DNA of 64,000 nt from Nocardioides nematodiphilus (GCF_020216525.1 NZ_JAIWOY010000008.1:124001-188000); one strand, 5' to 3'; shown: positions 34,868-44,907, numbered from the stretch's first letter. Notes: generated by a model from the letters alone, not told the origin. Made by a program: numbers and translations.

Positions 34868-36313
34868 TCAGTCCGGGAGGTGTACGCCGAGGGTCGTGCT
34901 GCCGGGGCGGGAGTCGAGGGTGACCATGCCGCCGTGTGAGGTCACGATCGCCTGGACCAGCGACAGACCGAGCCCGGCGCCGCCGTCGCGGTGCTCGCGG
35001 TGGCGCGACTGGTCGCCGCGGCTGAAGCGCTCGAAGGCGTGGTCGATGAGCTCCGGCGGGAAGCCGGGCCCGTCGTCGTGGACGCTGAAGCCGCCCGGTT
35101 GCACGGACACGGTCACGGTGGTCCCGGGCGGGGTGTGCTTGCGGGCGTTGGTGAGCAGGTTGGTGATCACCTGGTGCAGGCGCAAGGGGTCGCCGGTGAC
35201 GTGCACCGGCGCGGGCTCCTCCGGGTCGCCGTCGGCGGGCAGCACGAGCCGCCAGCGATGCAACGGCCCGATCACACGCGCATCGGAGACCGCCTCGAAG
35301 CACAGCTGGGTGAGGTCGACCCGATGCCGCTCCAGGGCACGACCGGAGTCGAGACGCGCGAGCAGCAGCAGGTCCTCGACCAGCGCCGACATGCGGCCCG
35401 CCTCCTCCTGCACCTTCGCCAGCGCGGTCTTCGTGGCCTGCTCATCGTCCGGGCGGCCGGCGGCGAGCTCGGTGTAGCCGCGGATCGTCGTCAACGGCGT
35501 GCGCAGCTCGTGCGAGGCGTCGGCGACGAACTGGCGGACCTGCTGCTCGCTGCGATGCCGCACCCGCAGGGATGCCTCCACGTGCTGGATGAGGGTGTTG
35601 AGCGCCGCGCCGACCTGGCCGACCTCGCTCTCCTCGTCCGTCAGATGCGCCGGCACCCGTACGGTCATCTCGATCGCGCCGGACGCCAACGGGAGCGCAG
35701 CGACGGCGTGGGCCGTGCCTGCCACCTCCCGCAGTGGGCGCAGCTGGCGCCGCACCACGACCACGCCGATCGCGCCGGCGACCGCGACGCTGAGCAGGGT
35801 CAGGAGCGCCCCCCAGCCGACGAGGTTGTGCAGGGTCGACTCGACGTCGGCGGTCGGCAGCCCCGAGACCTGCAGCATCGACTCGGTCTGCCCGGAGGTG
35901 CCGCGTCGCACGATCACCCGGTAGCCACCGAAGCCGGGTACCCGGCGGGTGTGCACCCGGCCGTCGCGCGGGACCGTGAGCAACGCGTCCGTGGCGGTGT
36001 CGGAGAGCCCGCGGAACTCGCCCGAGACGTCGGTCAGTACTCCCCCCTGGGCCGGGGTGAAGGAGTTGAGCGGGATGAGCGCCAGCAACGTGCCCGGGCC
36101 GTGGTTGTGCGTGTCGGGCGAGCTGATGCTCGTCGGCAGACGCCGTACGTCGTCGTCGAGACGGTCCATCAGGAAACCGCGCATCGCGACCACCGTGAGC
36201 ACCCCGCTGAGCAGGCACACGACTGCGACCAGGGTGACCGCCGTGACGACCAGCCGCGAGGTCAGCGACACCCAGCCGCGGGAGTGCGACGCGGCCGGCG
36301 GGAGGGTGGACAC
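34868..36313 (-). CDS. Sensor histidine kinase (OmpR-partner type)
   Basis: A 481-aa membrane kinase. Transmembrane helices near residues 20-45 and 165-190 bracket an extracytoplasmic sensor region of about 120 residues. HAMP follows, then the HisKA domain with phospho-acceptor His in FVADASHELRTPLTT (about residue 265). The HATPase domain has the N box NLLTNARKHTPPG and G boxes DDGPGFP and GGAGLGLSLV. GTG 36313 begins three bases after the response regulator stop, so the two form a two-component pair. The ligand is unknown. As the last gene of the MacAB-type efflux operon it probably controls that operon. Confidence 0.92.
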   Translation of the reverse strand: MSTLPPAASHSRGWVSLTSRLVVTAVTLVAVVCLLSGVLTVVAMRGFLMDRLDDDVRRLPTSISSPDTHNHGPGTLLALIPLNSFTPAQGGVLTDVSGEFRGLSDTATDALLTVPRDGRVHTRRVPGFGGYRVIVRRGTSGQTESMLQVSGLPTADVESTLHNLVGWGALLTLLSVAVAGAIGVVVVRRQLRPLREVAGTAHAVAALPLASGAIEMTVRVPAHLTDEESEVGQVGAALNTLIQHVEASLRVRHRSEQQVRQFVADASHELRTPLTTIRGYTELAAGRPDDEQATKTALAKVQEEAGRMSALVEDLLLLARLDSGRALERHRVDLTQLCFEAVSDARVIGPLHRWRLVLPADGDPEEPAPVHVTGDPLRLHQVITNLLTNARKHTPPGTTVTVSVQPGGFSVHDDGPGFPPELIDHAFERFSRGDQSRHREHRDGGAGLGLSLVQAIVTSHGGMVTLDSRPGSTTLGVHLPD

Positions 36314-36316
36314 GGG

Positions 36317-37066
36317 TCAGTCTTGCGTGCCAGGACCGTTCGCGGGGGCGGGTTTGAGGACATAGCCGGCACCGCGCATGGTGTGGATCATCGGCAGACG
36401 GCCGGCGTCGATCTTCTTGCGCAGGTAGGAGATGTACAGCTCGACGACGTTGGCCTGACCGCCGAAGTCGTAGTTCCAGACCCGGTCGAGGATCTGTGCC
36501 TTGCTCATCACGCGGCGCTGGTTGCGCATCAGGTAGCGCAGCAGCTCGAACTCGGTGGCGGTCAGGCTGATCTCGTCGCCTCCGCGGAAGACCTCCCGGC
36601 TGTCCTCGTCGAGCTCGAGATCGCCGACGGTGAGCACCGGCCGGGCCTCGGTACGGCGCGCGCCCGCGCGGCGCATCAGCGCACGCAGCCGGGCCACGAC
36701 CTCCTCGAGCGAGAAGGGCTTGGTGACGTAGTCGTCACCGCCGGCGGTCAGCCCGGCGATGCGGTCCTCGACGGCGTCGCGGGCGGTGAGGAACACGACC
36801 GGGACCTCCGGATCCTCGCGGCGCACCCGGCGCATCACCTCGAGCCCGTCGATGTCGGGCAGCATGATGTCGAGCACGATCGCATCCGGCTCGAAGGTCC
36901 GCGCGGTCTGTACGGCCTCGGCGCCGCTCTGCGACGAGCGCACCTCGAAGCCCTCGTAGCGCAGCGCCATCGTGATCAGCTCGGCGATGTTGACCTCGTC
37001 ATCGACGACGAGGACGCGCAGCGGCGTGCCGTCCGGTCGGGTCAGCTCGGACACAGCAGCGGTCAT
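36317..37066 (-). CDS. OmpR-family response regulator
   Basis: A 249-aa regulator. The receiver domain (about 15-130) has the acidic pair DD, the phospho-acceptor Asp in VLDIMLPDIDG and the Lys in DYVTKPFS. The winged-helix DNA-binding domain (about 150-240) ends with SYLRKKIDAGRLPMIHTMRGAGYVL. It resembles the TrcR/PrrA-like group of actinobacteria. ATG 37066 starts a normal N-terminus; the longer frame upstream is a shadow of the fusion protein gene. A nested dyad 6-38 bases upstream may be an autoregulatory or attenuation site. The cognate kinase follows directly. Confidence 0.93.
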   Translation of the reverse strand: MTAAVSELTRPDGTPLRVLVVDDEVNIAELITMALRYEGFEVRSSQSGAEAVQTARTFEPDAIVLDIMLPDIDGLEVMRRVRREDPEVPVVFLTARDAVEDRIAGLTAGGDDYVTKPFSLEEVVARLRALMRRAGARRTEARPVLTVGDLELDEDSREVFRGGDEISLTATEFELLRYLMRNQRRVMSKAQILDRVWNYDFGGQANVVELYISYLRKKIDAGRLPMIHTMRGAGYVLKPAPANGPGTQD

Positions 37067-37072
37067 GGCCCC

Positions 37073-37103
37073 CAGGTTCCCGCATCGGGCTATGTAAAAC
37101 CTG
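37073..37103 (-). promoter_or_regulatory. Nested dyad upstream of the response regulator gene
   Basis: CAGGTT (37073-37078) and AACCTG (37098-37103) form an outer dyad. CCCG (37079-37082) and CGGG (37086-37089) form a small inner stem. The A/T-rich stretch between (TATGTAAAA) is unusual here and may include a promoter -10 element for the regulator gene. It could alternatively terminate readthrough from the fusion protein gene. Confidence 0.35.
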
Positions 37104-37125
37104 TGCGAGCGGCCCTCGAGAGCGG

Positions 37126-38964
37126 TCAGCCGGCTCGGCCACTGGACCCTCCCCCGAACGCTCCGCTCGGGAGTCCGCCACTCGGGAAGCTCCCGAATCC
37201 GCGGGTGGTGCCGGTTTGCCCATCGCTCGTCGGCAGGTCCGCGGAGAGGTCGGCGAGGACGACCTGCTGGCCCGCTGTGAGGCCGTCGGTGATGACCGTG
37301 CGGGCGCGCCCGACCAGGCCGGTCGTGACCCGGACCCGGCTGACCTCGCCGTCGGCGTAGACCTGCACCGCGCCGTTGCTCACCGCGGAGGTGGGGACCG
37401 TCAGCACGTCGCTGGCCGAGCCGAGGGTGATGTCGACCGCCGCGGTCGAGCCGGCGAGGGCGTCGAGTCCCTGCGCCGCCAGCGTGACCGTCACCGGGTA
37501 CGTCGTCGTGCCGCTGGACGACGTGGTGGGGATCCGGCTGATCCGGGTGACGGTACCCGGGTGGACATCGTCGGCGCCGGCCACGGTCACGTGGGCCTTC
37601 TGACCGACCGCGAGCTGGGTGACCTGGGTGCTGCTCACGCTGAGCTCGACGGTGGTCGTGCCGGGCGCGATCACCACGACCGCGGCGCTGCCCGTGCTCG
37701 CCGATCCGCCCTTCGTGACGGACACCTGTGCCACGGTGCCGCCGTGCGGCGCCTTGATCGTGGCCCCGGACAGCGCCTGGGCCGCCTTGATCAGGCTCGC
37801 CCGCGCGGCGTCGATCGACGCCTGGTCCTTGGCGAGCGTGGCGGCTGTGACGCTCTGCGCACCGCTGAAGCCACTCGTGCTCGCTGCGCCCGACTGGGCG
37901 CCGGACACCGTCTGCTGGGTCTGTTGGGTCGATGCCTGGCTCGCCTGCGTGGTGGTCGCGCCCGTCTTCGTACCGGACTTCGCGCCCGTCTTCGTGGTGC
38001 CCTTCTGCTGGCCGGCGGCGGACGGCGCCGGGGCGCTCGAGGTGCCGGCCGACTTGGCGGCGTCGGTCAGCGTCGTCGACAGCGCGGCGAGGGCGTCCTT
38101 GAGGTTGCCCGACCCGGAGTACTCCGCGGCCGCGACGGCCTGCTGGGCTGCCTGGACGGCCTCGATCGCGGCCCGGCAGGCGTCGGTGTCCGACGCCTCT
38201 ACGGCGGCGCTCGGCGCCGAGGACGGATCCGCCGATGCCGACGAGGCGGTGTGGGCCGCGCAGGCGGACTGCTCCTGCGTGAGCGCCTCCTGGGAGGCGG
38301 CGATCGCCGTGTCGACCGCCTTCTGGGCGACCTCGACAGCGTGCTGACCGGCAGCCAGCTGAGTCAGGACCTTGCCGGCCGTGGCCGCCGGTGTCGTGGC
38401 CGTCGGTGTCGTGGCCGTCGGTGTCGTGGCCGTCGGTGTCGTGGCCGTCGGTGTCGTGGCCGTCGGTGTCGTGGCCGTCGGTGTCGTGGCCGTCGGTGTC
38501 GTGGCCGTCGGTGTCGTGGCCGTCGCGCCGGTGCTGGTGGTGGACGTGCTGGTGACCGTGCTCGCCTGGGCGTCCTCGTCCTGGGCGAGTTGCGCCCGCG
38601 CGGCGGCGAGCTGTGCGTTCGCCTGGGTGACAGCGGTCTTGAGCGTGGTGGTGTCGAGCGCGGCGAGGAGCTGGCCGCGGGTGACCTTGTCCCCCACGCC
38701 GACAGCCAGCCTGGCGACCGTCCCGGAAGCGCCGAAGGCGAGGTCGGAGCGCCCGGAGGGGTCGACCGTGCCCGACAGGGCGAGGATCTGGTCGACGTCG
38801 CCGCGGGTGACGCGCGCAGTGCGGTACTCGTCGGGTGCGTCGCTGTGCGCGGCATAGGCGGCGACGCCACCACCCACGACCACGGCGATGACGGCGATGC
38901 CGGCGCCGACCCGCACGACGCGAGCACGCCAGCGGCTCGGGCTGGCGGCGGTGGGCTGGTTCAT
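37126..38964 (-). CDS. Membrane fusion protein (HlyD/MacA-like) with TATTP repeat
   Basis: A 612-aa periplasmic-adaptor-type protein. One transmembrane helix (about 17-40) is followed by a biotinyl-lipoyl-like half (GTVARLAVGVGDKVTRGQLLAALD, in part). Then comes a long Ala/Thr-rich hairpin region interrupted by eight TATTP units at residues 149-188. The second lipoyl half (GATIKAPHGGTVAQVSVTKG, in part) and beta-barrel domain follow, and the end is Gly/Ser/Phe-rich. It is much longer than the usual 350-400 aa of MacA-like proteins. ATG 38964 overlaps the lipoprotein gene stop by four bases. It is the second fusion protein in this operon. Confidence 0.85.
   Translation of the reverse strand: MNQPTAASPSRWRARVVRVGAGIAVIAVVVGGGVAAYAAHSDAPDEYRTARVTRGDVDQILALSGTVDPSGRSDLAFGASGTVARLAVGVGDKVTRGQLLAALDTTTLKTAVTQANAQLAAARAQLAQDEDAQASTVTSTSTTSTGATATTPTATTPTATTPTATTPTATTPTATTPTATTPTATTPTATTPAATAGKVLTQLAAGQHAVEVAQKAVDTAIAASQEALTQEQSACAAHTASSASADPSSAPSAAVEASDTDACRAAIEAVQAAQQAVAAAEYSGSGNLKDALAALSTTLTDAAKSAGTSSAPAPSAAGQQKGTTKTGAKSGTKTGATTTQASQASTQQTQQTVSGAQSGAASTSGFSGAQSVTAATLAKDQASIDAARASLIKAAQALSGATIKAPHGGTVAQVSVTKGGSASTGSAAVVVIAPGTTTVELSVSSTQVTQLAVGQKAHVTVAGADDVHPGTVTRISRIPTTSSSGTTTYPVTVTLAAQGLDALAGSTAAVDITLGSASDVLTVPTSAVSNGAVQVYADGEVSRVRVTTGLVGRARTVITDGLTAGQQVVLADLSADLPTSDGQTGTTRGFGSFPSGGLPSGAFGGGSSGRAG
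38386..38520. repeat. 15-bp tandem repeat inside the fusion protein gene
   Basis: CGTCGGTGTCGTGGC repeats eight times perfectly from 38401 to 38520. A ninth copy with one substitution (CGCCGGTGTCGTGGC) lies at 38386-38400. The unit is a multiple of three, so copy changes keep the frame. On the coding strand each unit gives TATTP. Identical copies at DNA level suggest recent expansion by slippage. Confidence 0.95.
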
Positions 38965-39872
38965 GCCGCGCCGCCCTGGTTGTCGGTGCCCGAGCGCCCG
39001 AAGCCGAACCCGACGCTGCACTCACCGTCGACCGGTGCGCTCACGATCAGCTGCGAGGCCGCGACCGTGCCGGTGTCGTCGGCCTGGCCGGTGGCGACCA
39101 CGCACTGACCGACCTTCAGCGCCGAGGCGTCCGAGGACTTCGTCGTGGTGTACGTGGTCGAGCCGTCGACCGTGACGGTGGTGTCCGTCGTGGTGCCGTC
39201 ACTGCCCGGGAGGCTGGACTTCACGGTGAGGCTGGTGCCGTGCACGGCGGTGACCGACCCGTTGGCGCCGAGGCCGCCGGGACGGCCCGGGGCACCGCTG
39301 GGGCCGCCGCTCGGCATCGCGCCGCCCTGGGCCGGACCGCCGAGGTCGGTGGGGCGGCCGCTGGGCGCACCGCCCGGGAATCCGCCACCGGCACCGCCGC
39401 CGAAGCCTGAGGTGCACTGGCCGCCGACCGGCTGGCTGATCCGTACCGTGCCCGCGGTGACCGCGGTCTGGGTGCCGGTGTCGCCGGAGGCGGCCGAGTC
39501 CGTACGGGCCGGGGTGATGCTGACGCAGCTGCCGACGGTGACGTCCGTGAGCGCGGCGGCGACCTGCGCGCTGACCGCTGTCTCGCCGGTGAACGTCACC
39601 GCGACCTGACCGTCGGTGGCGTTCTGCACCTGCAGGGTGCTGCCCTGCTTGGCGGCGATCTTGCCGCTGGCGCCCGGCATCCGGCCTTGGGTGGCGCCGC
39701 CCGATCCGCTCGCACCGGAGCCGGTGGCACCGGTGCTGGTGCTGGCCGACGTGGCCGGCTGGCCCGCGGCCGAGGTGGTGTCGGAGCCCGAGCCGCAGGC
39801 CGAGAGCGAGAGGAGGGCGACGGCGGCCGTCGTGGCGGCGGCCCCGGTGATGACGTGGTGGCGGAGGTTCAT
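38961..39872 (-). CDS. Lipoprotein with two internal repeats (DUF5666-like)
   Basis: A 303-aa predicted lipoprotein. The signal peptide ends in LSAC (Cys about 25), and a Ser/Thr/Gly linker follows. Two similar units come next. Unit 1 (about 70-165) starts [14 protein letters not shown] and has VGSCVSI and [11 protein letters not shown]. Unit 2 (about 205-295) starts [14 protein letters not shown] and has VGQCVVA and [12 protein letters not shown] Gly/Pro-rich spacer with FPGG separates them. The beta-rich units resemble DUF5666. ATG 39872 has AAGGA upstream. It lies between the permease and the second fusion protein, so it may be an outer component of this pump; function is not known. Confidence 0.8.
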   Translation of the reverse strand: MNLRHHVITGAAATTAAVALLSLSACGSGSDTTSAAGQPATSASTSTGATGSGASGSGGATQGRMPGASGKIAAKQGSTLQVQNATDGQVAVTFTGETAVSAQVAAALTDVTVGSCVSITPARTDSAASGDTGTQTAVTAGTVRISQPVGGQCTSGFGGGAGGGFPGGAPSGRPTDLGGPAQGGAMPSGGPSGAPGRPGGLGANGSVTAVHGTSLTVKSSLPGSDGTTTDTTVTVDGSTTYTTTKSSDASALKVGQCVVATGQADDTGTVAASQLIVSAPVDGECSVGFGFGRSGTDNQGGAA

Positions 39873-39882
39873 GGCGGTTTCC

Positions 39883-41108
39883 TTACTCAGAACGCAGGGC
39901 GTCGATGGGGGTGAGGCGGGCGGCGCGGCTGGCTGGATAGACGCCGAAGCCGATGCCGAGGACGAAGGAGGTGAGGAGCGCACCGGTCGTGGCGAGCAGG
40001 GACAGCGAGACCGGCTGGTCGATCAGCCCGGGCAGGACCTGGGCGCCCGCCACGGCGATCAGGACACCGACGACGCCCCCGGCGAGTCCCAGCAGGGAGG
40101 CCTCGACCAGGAACTGGCGACGGATCACCTTCGGTGCCGCGCCGAGCGCCTTGCGCAGCCCGATCTCGCGGATCCGCTCGGTCACCGATACCAGCATGAT
40201 GTTCATGACCCCGATGCCGCCGACCAGCAGCGAGATCGCGGCGATGCCGGCCAGCAGGACCGTCATGGTCTTGTTGGTGGAGTTGGCGGTCGCGACCAAC
40301 GACTGCTGGCTCGCGATCGAGAAGTCGGCCGCCGACGCCGTCACGCCGTGCAGGTTGTCCAGCAGCCCGGTGATCTCCTGGTAGGCGGCGGAGAGCGACC
40401 TCTCGCTCCTGGCCTCGACGTAGATCGTCGAGACCGAGGCGTTCGTCGCGCCGGAGAGCCGCTTCGCCGTCGTCATCGGCGTGATCGCCTGGTCGTCCTC
40501 GTCGCTTCCGTTGGACGAGGCGCCGCTCGCGGCGAGGACGCCGATCACGGTCAGCTGGGTGCCGTCCACCGCCACGCTCCGGCCCACCGGGCTGACCGGT
40601 CCGGCGAAGAGCTCGCTGGCGGTCTCGGAGCCGAGCACCACGACGTGCGCCGCGCTCGTCACCTCGGACTCGGTGAAGAACCGGCCCGCGGAGAGCGTGC
40701 GCTTGCGCACCTCCGGCCAGGTCGTCGTCGTCCCGACGACGGAGGTCGTCCAGTTGGTCGTGCCGTTGACCAGGGACGCGTTGGTCGAGGTCTGCGCAGC
40801 GACCTGCTTGACGTCGGGGGCGGCCGTCTCGTCGCCGATCGCCTCGGCGTCCTGAAGCGTCAGGGTGGAGGCCGACCCGAACCCGCCGCGTACGCCGGTC
40901 GAGCTCGTCGACGAGCCCGGGGAGACGATCAGGAGGTTGGAGCCGAGCGCGCTGATCTGGCTCTTCACCTGGTCCTGGGCGCCCTGGCCGAGGCCGACGG
41001 TGAGGATCACCGAGGAGATGCCGATGACGATGCCCAGCATCGTCAGGATGCTGCGCAGCCGGTGAGCGCGGATCGCGTCGCCGCCGGCCCGGAGAGTCTC
41101 GAGCCAGT

Positions 41109-41112
<4 letters not shown>
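39883..41112 (-). CDS. ABC transporter permease (MacB/FtsX type)
   Basis: A 409-aa permease with the four-helix MacB layout. Helix one is near residues 20-42 ([19 protein letters not shown]). A large extracytoplasmic MacB core domain spans about 43-280. Three C-terminal helices lie near 285-400, with [13 protein letters not shown] between the first two. Such permeases work by mechanotransmission with a cognate ATPase rather than as a classical channel. The start overlaps the ATPase stop by four bases. The substrate is unknown. Confidence 0.92.
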
Positions 41113-41812
<700 letters not shown>

Positions 41813-41816
<4 letters not shown>

Positions 41817-43024
41817 TGGCCACCGCCCGGAGCGCCGCCGGGGAACGCGCCGCCGGCCGGGAGGCCGCCGCCGGGGAAGCCGCCGTCGTTGCCGGTCCGG
41901 GAGCCACCGGAGCCGCTGCCGGAGCCGCTCGGGATCGTGATGCCGGGAATCTGGACCGTGTCCCCGTCGGCGAGCCCCGAGGTGATCTCGGTGGTCGAGC
42001 CGTAGACGGTGCCGACCTCGACCGGAGTCTTGACCGCCTTCCCGCCGACCATCTTCATGACATAGGTCGCGTTGTCGTCGGCCGCGTCCGTCCGGATCGC
42101 CCGGCTGCTGACCGTGAGGACGTCGTCGGTCTGCTTGACCGTGATGGACGCCGTGGCGGTGGTGCCGGCGTACACGCTCCGCTGCGCGCCGGTGACGGCG
42201 ATCTCGACCGGGAACGCCGCCGCGCCGCTGCTGCTGGTCTGGGCGACCAGGCCCACCGAGGACACGGTCCCGTAGATGGGCGCGCTCGCACCGGTCAGCG
42301 TGATCTGGGCCTGCATGCCCTTCTTCACGGTGGCGGCATCATCGGCGGACACGGTGGCTGACACGACGAACGCGTTGGTGGAGGTCACCGTCACCGCGGT
42401 GCTCGAGGTGGTGCTCCCGGTGCTCGCAGCGCTGGACACGCCGGCGCCGCCGGACCCCGAGCCGCCGGACGACGAGCCGGAGCCGCTGACGACGTCACCG
42501 ACGGCGAGGTCGATCGATGACACGGTGCCCTTGATCGTCGAGCGCAACACGGCGTCCTTGACGTCCTGGATCGCAGCGTCGAGCTGCGCCTTCGCCGAGA
42601 GGACGGCCGTCTGGTCGGCGGCGAGCTGGACGTCGGAGGCATCGGCGTCGACATCGGTGGCGTGCTGGGTGAGCGCGGCGTCGTAGGACGCCCGGGCGGC
42701 CGTACGGGAGGCGATCAGCGCACTGTCGTCGACCGCGGCGATCGCCTGGCCCTCGGCCACCCGGTCACCGGCCTTCACATAGACCTTCGTCACCGTGCCG
42801 GCGACCGCGAAGTCGAGGTCGGCGGTCCTGGCCGGCTCGATCGTGCCGGTCGCGCTGACCGTCTGCTTGACGGTCCCGGAGCTGGCCTGCGCGGTCAGCG
42901 GCGTCGCCGTGGCGGCGTCGTCACCGTGGAGCAGCAGCCAGCTTCCGCCGCTGCCGACGATCACGAGCAGCGCGATCAGGATCGCCCAGCCCCTCTTCCC
43001 GGGTCTCACCATGGGTTTGTTCAC
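41813..43024 (-). CDS. Membrane fusion protein (HlyD/MacA-like)
   Basis: A 403-aa adaptor protein, first gene of the efflux operon. The transmembrane helix is about residues 13-33. Lipoyl halves follow (TVTKVYVKAGDRVAEGQAIAAVD and TVSSIDLAVGDVVSG, each in part) around a short helical hairpin, then a beta-barrel with ITLTGASAPIYG. The C-terminal 40 residues are Gly/Ser-rich and end in repeated F-P-G-G. GTG 43024 is used; ATG 43012 is equally plausible, neither having a clear ribosome site. Tandem 11-bp repeats lie 43-64 bases upstream of the start. Confidence 0.88.
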
Positions 43025-43066
43025 GACGAGAACACTCGTGACGGGACCTGAGAAAAGCGGGTACGG

Positions 43067-43088
43067 CTGACACAGACCTGACTGAGAC
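43067..43088 (-). promoter_or_regulatory. Tandem 11-bp repeat, candidate OmpR-type operator
   Basis: CTGACACAGAC (43067-43077) and CTGACTGAGAC (43078-43088) are directly adjacent and identical at 9 of 11 positions (plus strand reading). Head-to-tail half-sites one helical turn apart are how OmpR/PhoB-family regulators bind. The operon downstream encodes such a regulator. A separate dyad, CTGAGAC with GTCTCAG at 43103-43109, overlaps the right copy and the pspAB stop. Confidence 0.5.
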
Positions 43089-43105
43089 TTGGTGGTCTAG
43101 ACGTC

Positions 43106-43693
43106 TCAGAGTCCGGGGCCTCCCCACAGCGCCATCCAGCGGCCGAGGTCGCCCTCCAACGGCAGCTCGTTCTTCAGGGTGTCGCGGATCTGGATCTCGA
43201 GCAGGTTGTCGCGCTGATCCGTGCCCGAAGGGGCGAACGGGTAGAACGTGCCCTGCTTGTAGAGATAGACGAGCGCGACCTTCCGGCCGGCGGAGTCCTG
43301 GAACGGGATCAGCGAGCAGAGCAGCCCCGGCCCGAAGCCGTCCATCTCCAAGGTCGTGTTGACGGCGTGCAGGTCGGTGCACAGCCCGGTCAGGTCGGGA
43401 TGGGCCGGGTCGATCTGGTCGTGATCGACCAGCAGCCAGGTGAAGCCGAACGTGTCGGTCTGGGTGCTCACCCGCGGCGCTCCCTCGCCCTGCCCGATGA
43501 GCGCGACCAGGTCCTGCTGGGCGTCGGCGAAGCCGGCACCCGCCGCCGCGCGGTAGCAGACCGCGCCGTCGCCGGTCGGCACGAAGCCGAGTGAGGCCTG
43601 AAGGGTCAACGCCGCGGACGGCACGCCGAAGAGGGCGTCGAGGTTGGCCTGCTTCGGCTTCGTACGACCGGTGATGCTGTCCCAGAACCCCAT
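43106..43693 (-). CDS. pspAB: PspA-associated protein PspAB
   Basis: A 195-aa protein of the actinobacterial PspAB family, typically encoded with PspA, PspAA and an HtpX-like protease. It starts MGFWDSITGRTKPK and has AGFADAQQDLVALIGQGEG in the middle and DQRDNLLEIQIRDTLKNELP near the end. It has no signal peptide or membrane helix and no catalytic motif. It is the last gene of the leftward psp cluster, seven bases after htpX. A role in envelope-stress response is inferred from synteny. Confidence 0.88.
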   Translation of the reverse strand: MGFWDSITGRTKPKQANLDALFGVPSAALTLQASLGFVPTGDGAVCYRAAAGAGFADAQQDLVALIGQGEGAPRVSTQTDTFGFTWLLVDHDQIDPAHPDLTGLCTDLHAVNTTLEMDGFGPGLLCSLIPFQDSAGRKVALVYLYKQGTFYPFAPSGTDQRDNLLEIQIRDTLKNELPLEGDLGRWMALWGGPGL

Positions 43694-43700
43694 GCTCGTC

Positions 43701-44627
43701 CTAGGCGTTGGGCCGACCGAGCTCGGCCTCGATCCGGGCGAGCTGCGCGAGGCGCTGCTCGAGCGAGGGATGCGTCGAGGTGAGCGTGGCCATCGAGACG
43801 CCGCCGATCGCCGGGGCGATGAAGAAGGCGTTCATGTGCTGGGCGGCGCGCAGGTCCTGCTGCGGGATCCGGTTGATCTCGCCGGCGATCTTCTGCAGGG
43901 CGCTGGCCAGAGCCCGCGGCTTCATCGTCAGCTGTGCGCCGGCGCGGTCGGCGGCGAGCTCGCGGTAGCGAGACAGCAGCCGCAGCAGCACGAAGCTGAC
44001 GGCGTACACGACCATCGAGAAGACCAGGACGAGGAGCCAGATCGGGACCCCGCTGTTGTTGTTGCGGCGGTTGCCGCCGCCGAACCACATCCCGTACTGC
44101 GCCCCGCGGGTGAGCCCTCCGGCGATGATGCCGGCGCTGGAGGCCACCGTCATCACCAGCACGTCGCGGTGCGCGACATGGGACAGCTCATGGGCGAGCA
44201 CGCCCTCGAGCTCCTCGGCGTCAAGGCGCTGCATGATGCCGGTCGTGACGACGACGACCGCCCGCGACGGGGAGCGGCCCGTGGCGAACGCGTTCGGCAG
44301 GTCGGTGTCGGCGACACCGACGCGCGGCATCGGCATGTCGGCCAGCGTGCAGAGCCGCTGGACCATGCCGTAGAGCTCCGGCGCCTCCTGGGCGGTGACC
44401 TCCCGGGCGCGCATCGCCTTCATCGCGACGGTGTCGGAGTTGTACCACTGCCACCAGACCACGCCGAGGCCACCGATGGCGATCAGCACGGCGATGCCCG
44501 GGCTGCTCTGCCAGAAGATGCCCATCAGGCCCACGATCAGGACGACGAAGACGAGTCCCATCAGGAACATCACCGTGGTCATCCGGGCGGTGAGCCCGTG
44601 GTCGGGCGCGAAGCGGGTACGAGCCAT
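43701..44627 (-). CDS. htpX: HtpX-like membrane zinc metalloprotease
   Basis: A 308-aa M48 protease that degrades damaged membrane proteins. The zinc site is H146-E-L-S-H150, with ELAADRAGAQLT downstream giving the third ligand. Helices near residues 17-37, 40-58, 155-175 and 190-215 place it in the membrane. Its position between pspAA and pspAB ties it to the envelope-stress response. The start lies one base beyond the pspAA stop. Confidence 0.93.
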   Translation of the reverse strand: MARTRFAPDHGLTARMTTVMFLMGLVFVVLIVGLMGIFWQSSPGIAVLIAIGGLGVVWWQWYNSDTVAMKAMRAREVTAQEAPELYGMVQRLCTLADMPMPRVGVADTDLPNAFATGRSPSRAVVVVTTGIMQRLDAEELEGVLAHELSHVAHRDVLVMTVASSAGIIAGGLTRGAQYGMWFGGGNRRNNNSGVPIWLLVLVFSMVVYAVSFVLLRLLSRYRELAADRAGAQLTMKPRALASALQKIAGEINRIPQQDLRAAQHMNAFFIAPAIGGVSMATLTSTHPSLEQRLAQLARIEAELGRPNA

Positions 44628-44628
44628 G

Positions 44629-44907
44629 TCAGCCTGGGATCAGACCGTCATCGGCGAGCATCTCGCGGACCTCGTCCATCGTCGCGTCCGCCGGCGGCAG
44701 GATCAGGTCGGACTCGGCCAGGTCGTCCTCCGCGTGCGGGGCGCCGACGGTGCGGACGCCGTCGAGCAGCGCGGCGAGGGCCGTACGGAAGGCGCTCTCG
44801 TCGCCGGCCTCGATCGCGGAGGCGACTGTCGAGTCGAGCGCGTTGAGCTGATCGAGCGCGGCGTCCGAGACGTCGTACTGGCCCTCGGTCAGGATCCGGA
44901 CGATCAC
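44629..44907 (-). CDS. pspAA: PspA-associated protein PspAA
   Basis: A 92-aa soluble protein of the PspAA family. It starts VRILTEGQYDV and has an acidic C-terminal half ending ATMDEVREMLADDGLIPG. PspAA domains are found fused or next to PspA in actinobacteria. GTG 44907 overlaps the pspA stop by four bases, consistent with stoichiometric synthesis. Biochemical role not settled. Confidence 0.9.
   Translation of the reverse strand: MIVRILTEGQYDVSDAALDQLNALDSTVASAIEAGDESAFRTALAALLDGVRTVGAPHAEDDLAESDLILPPADATMDEVREMLADDGLIPG

Noticed and set aside
38386..38520. Possible CRISPR array
   Set aside because: The 15-bp units are directly adjacent without spacers and lie in frame inside a real gene; no cas genes are near.
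38364..38540. Asp/Gly/His/Thr repeat protein read from the other frame of the minisatellite
   Set aside because: The same DNA read in a second frame gives repeated HDTDG, but that frame has no start, ribosome site or plausible flanks; the adaptor gene explains it.
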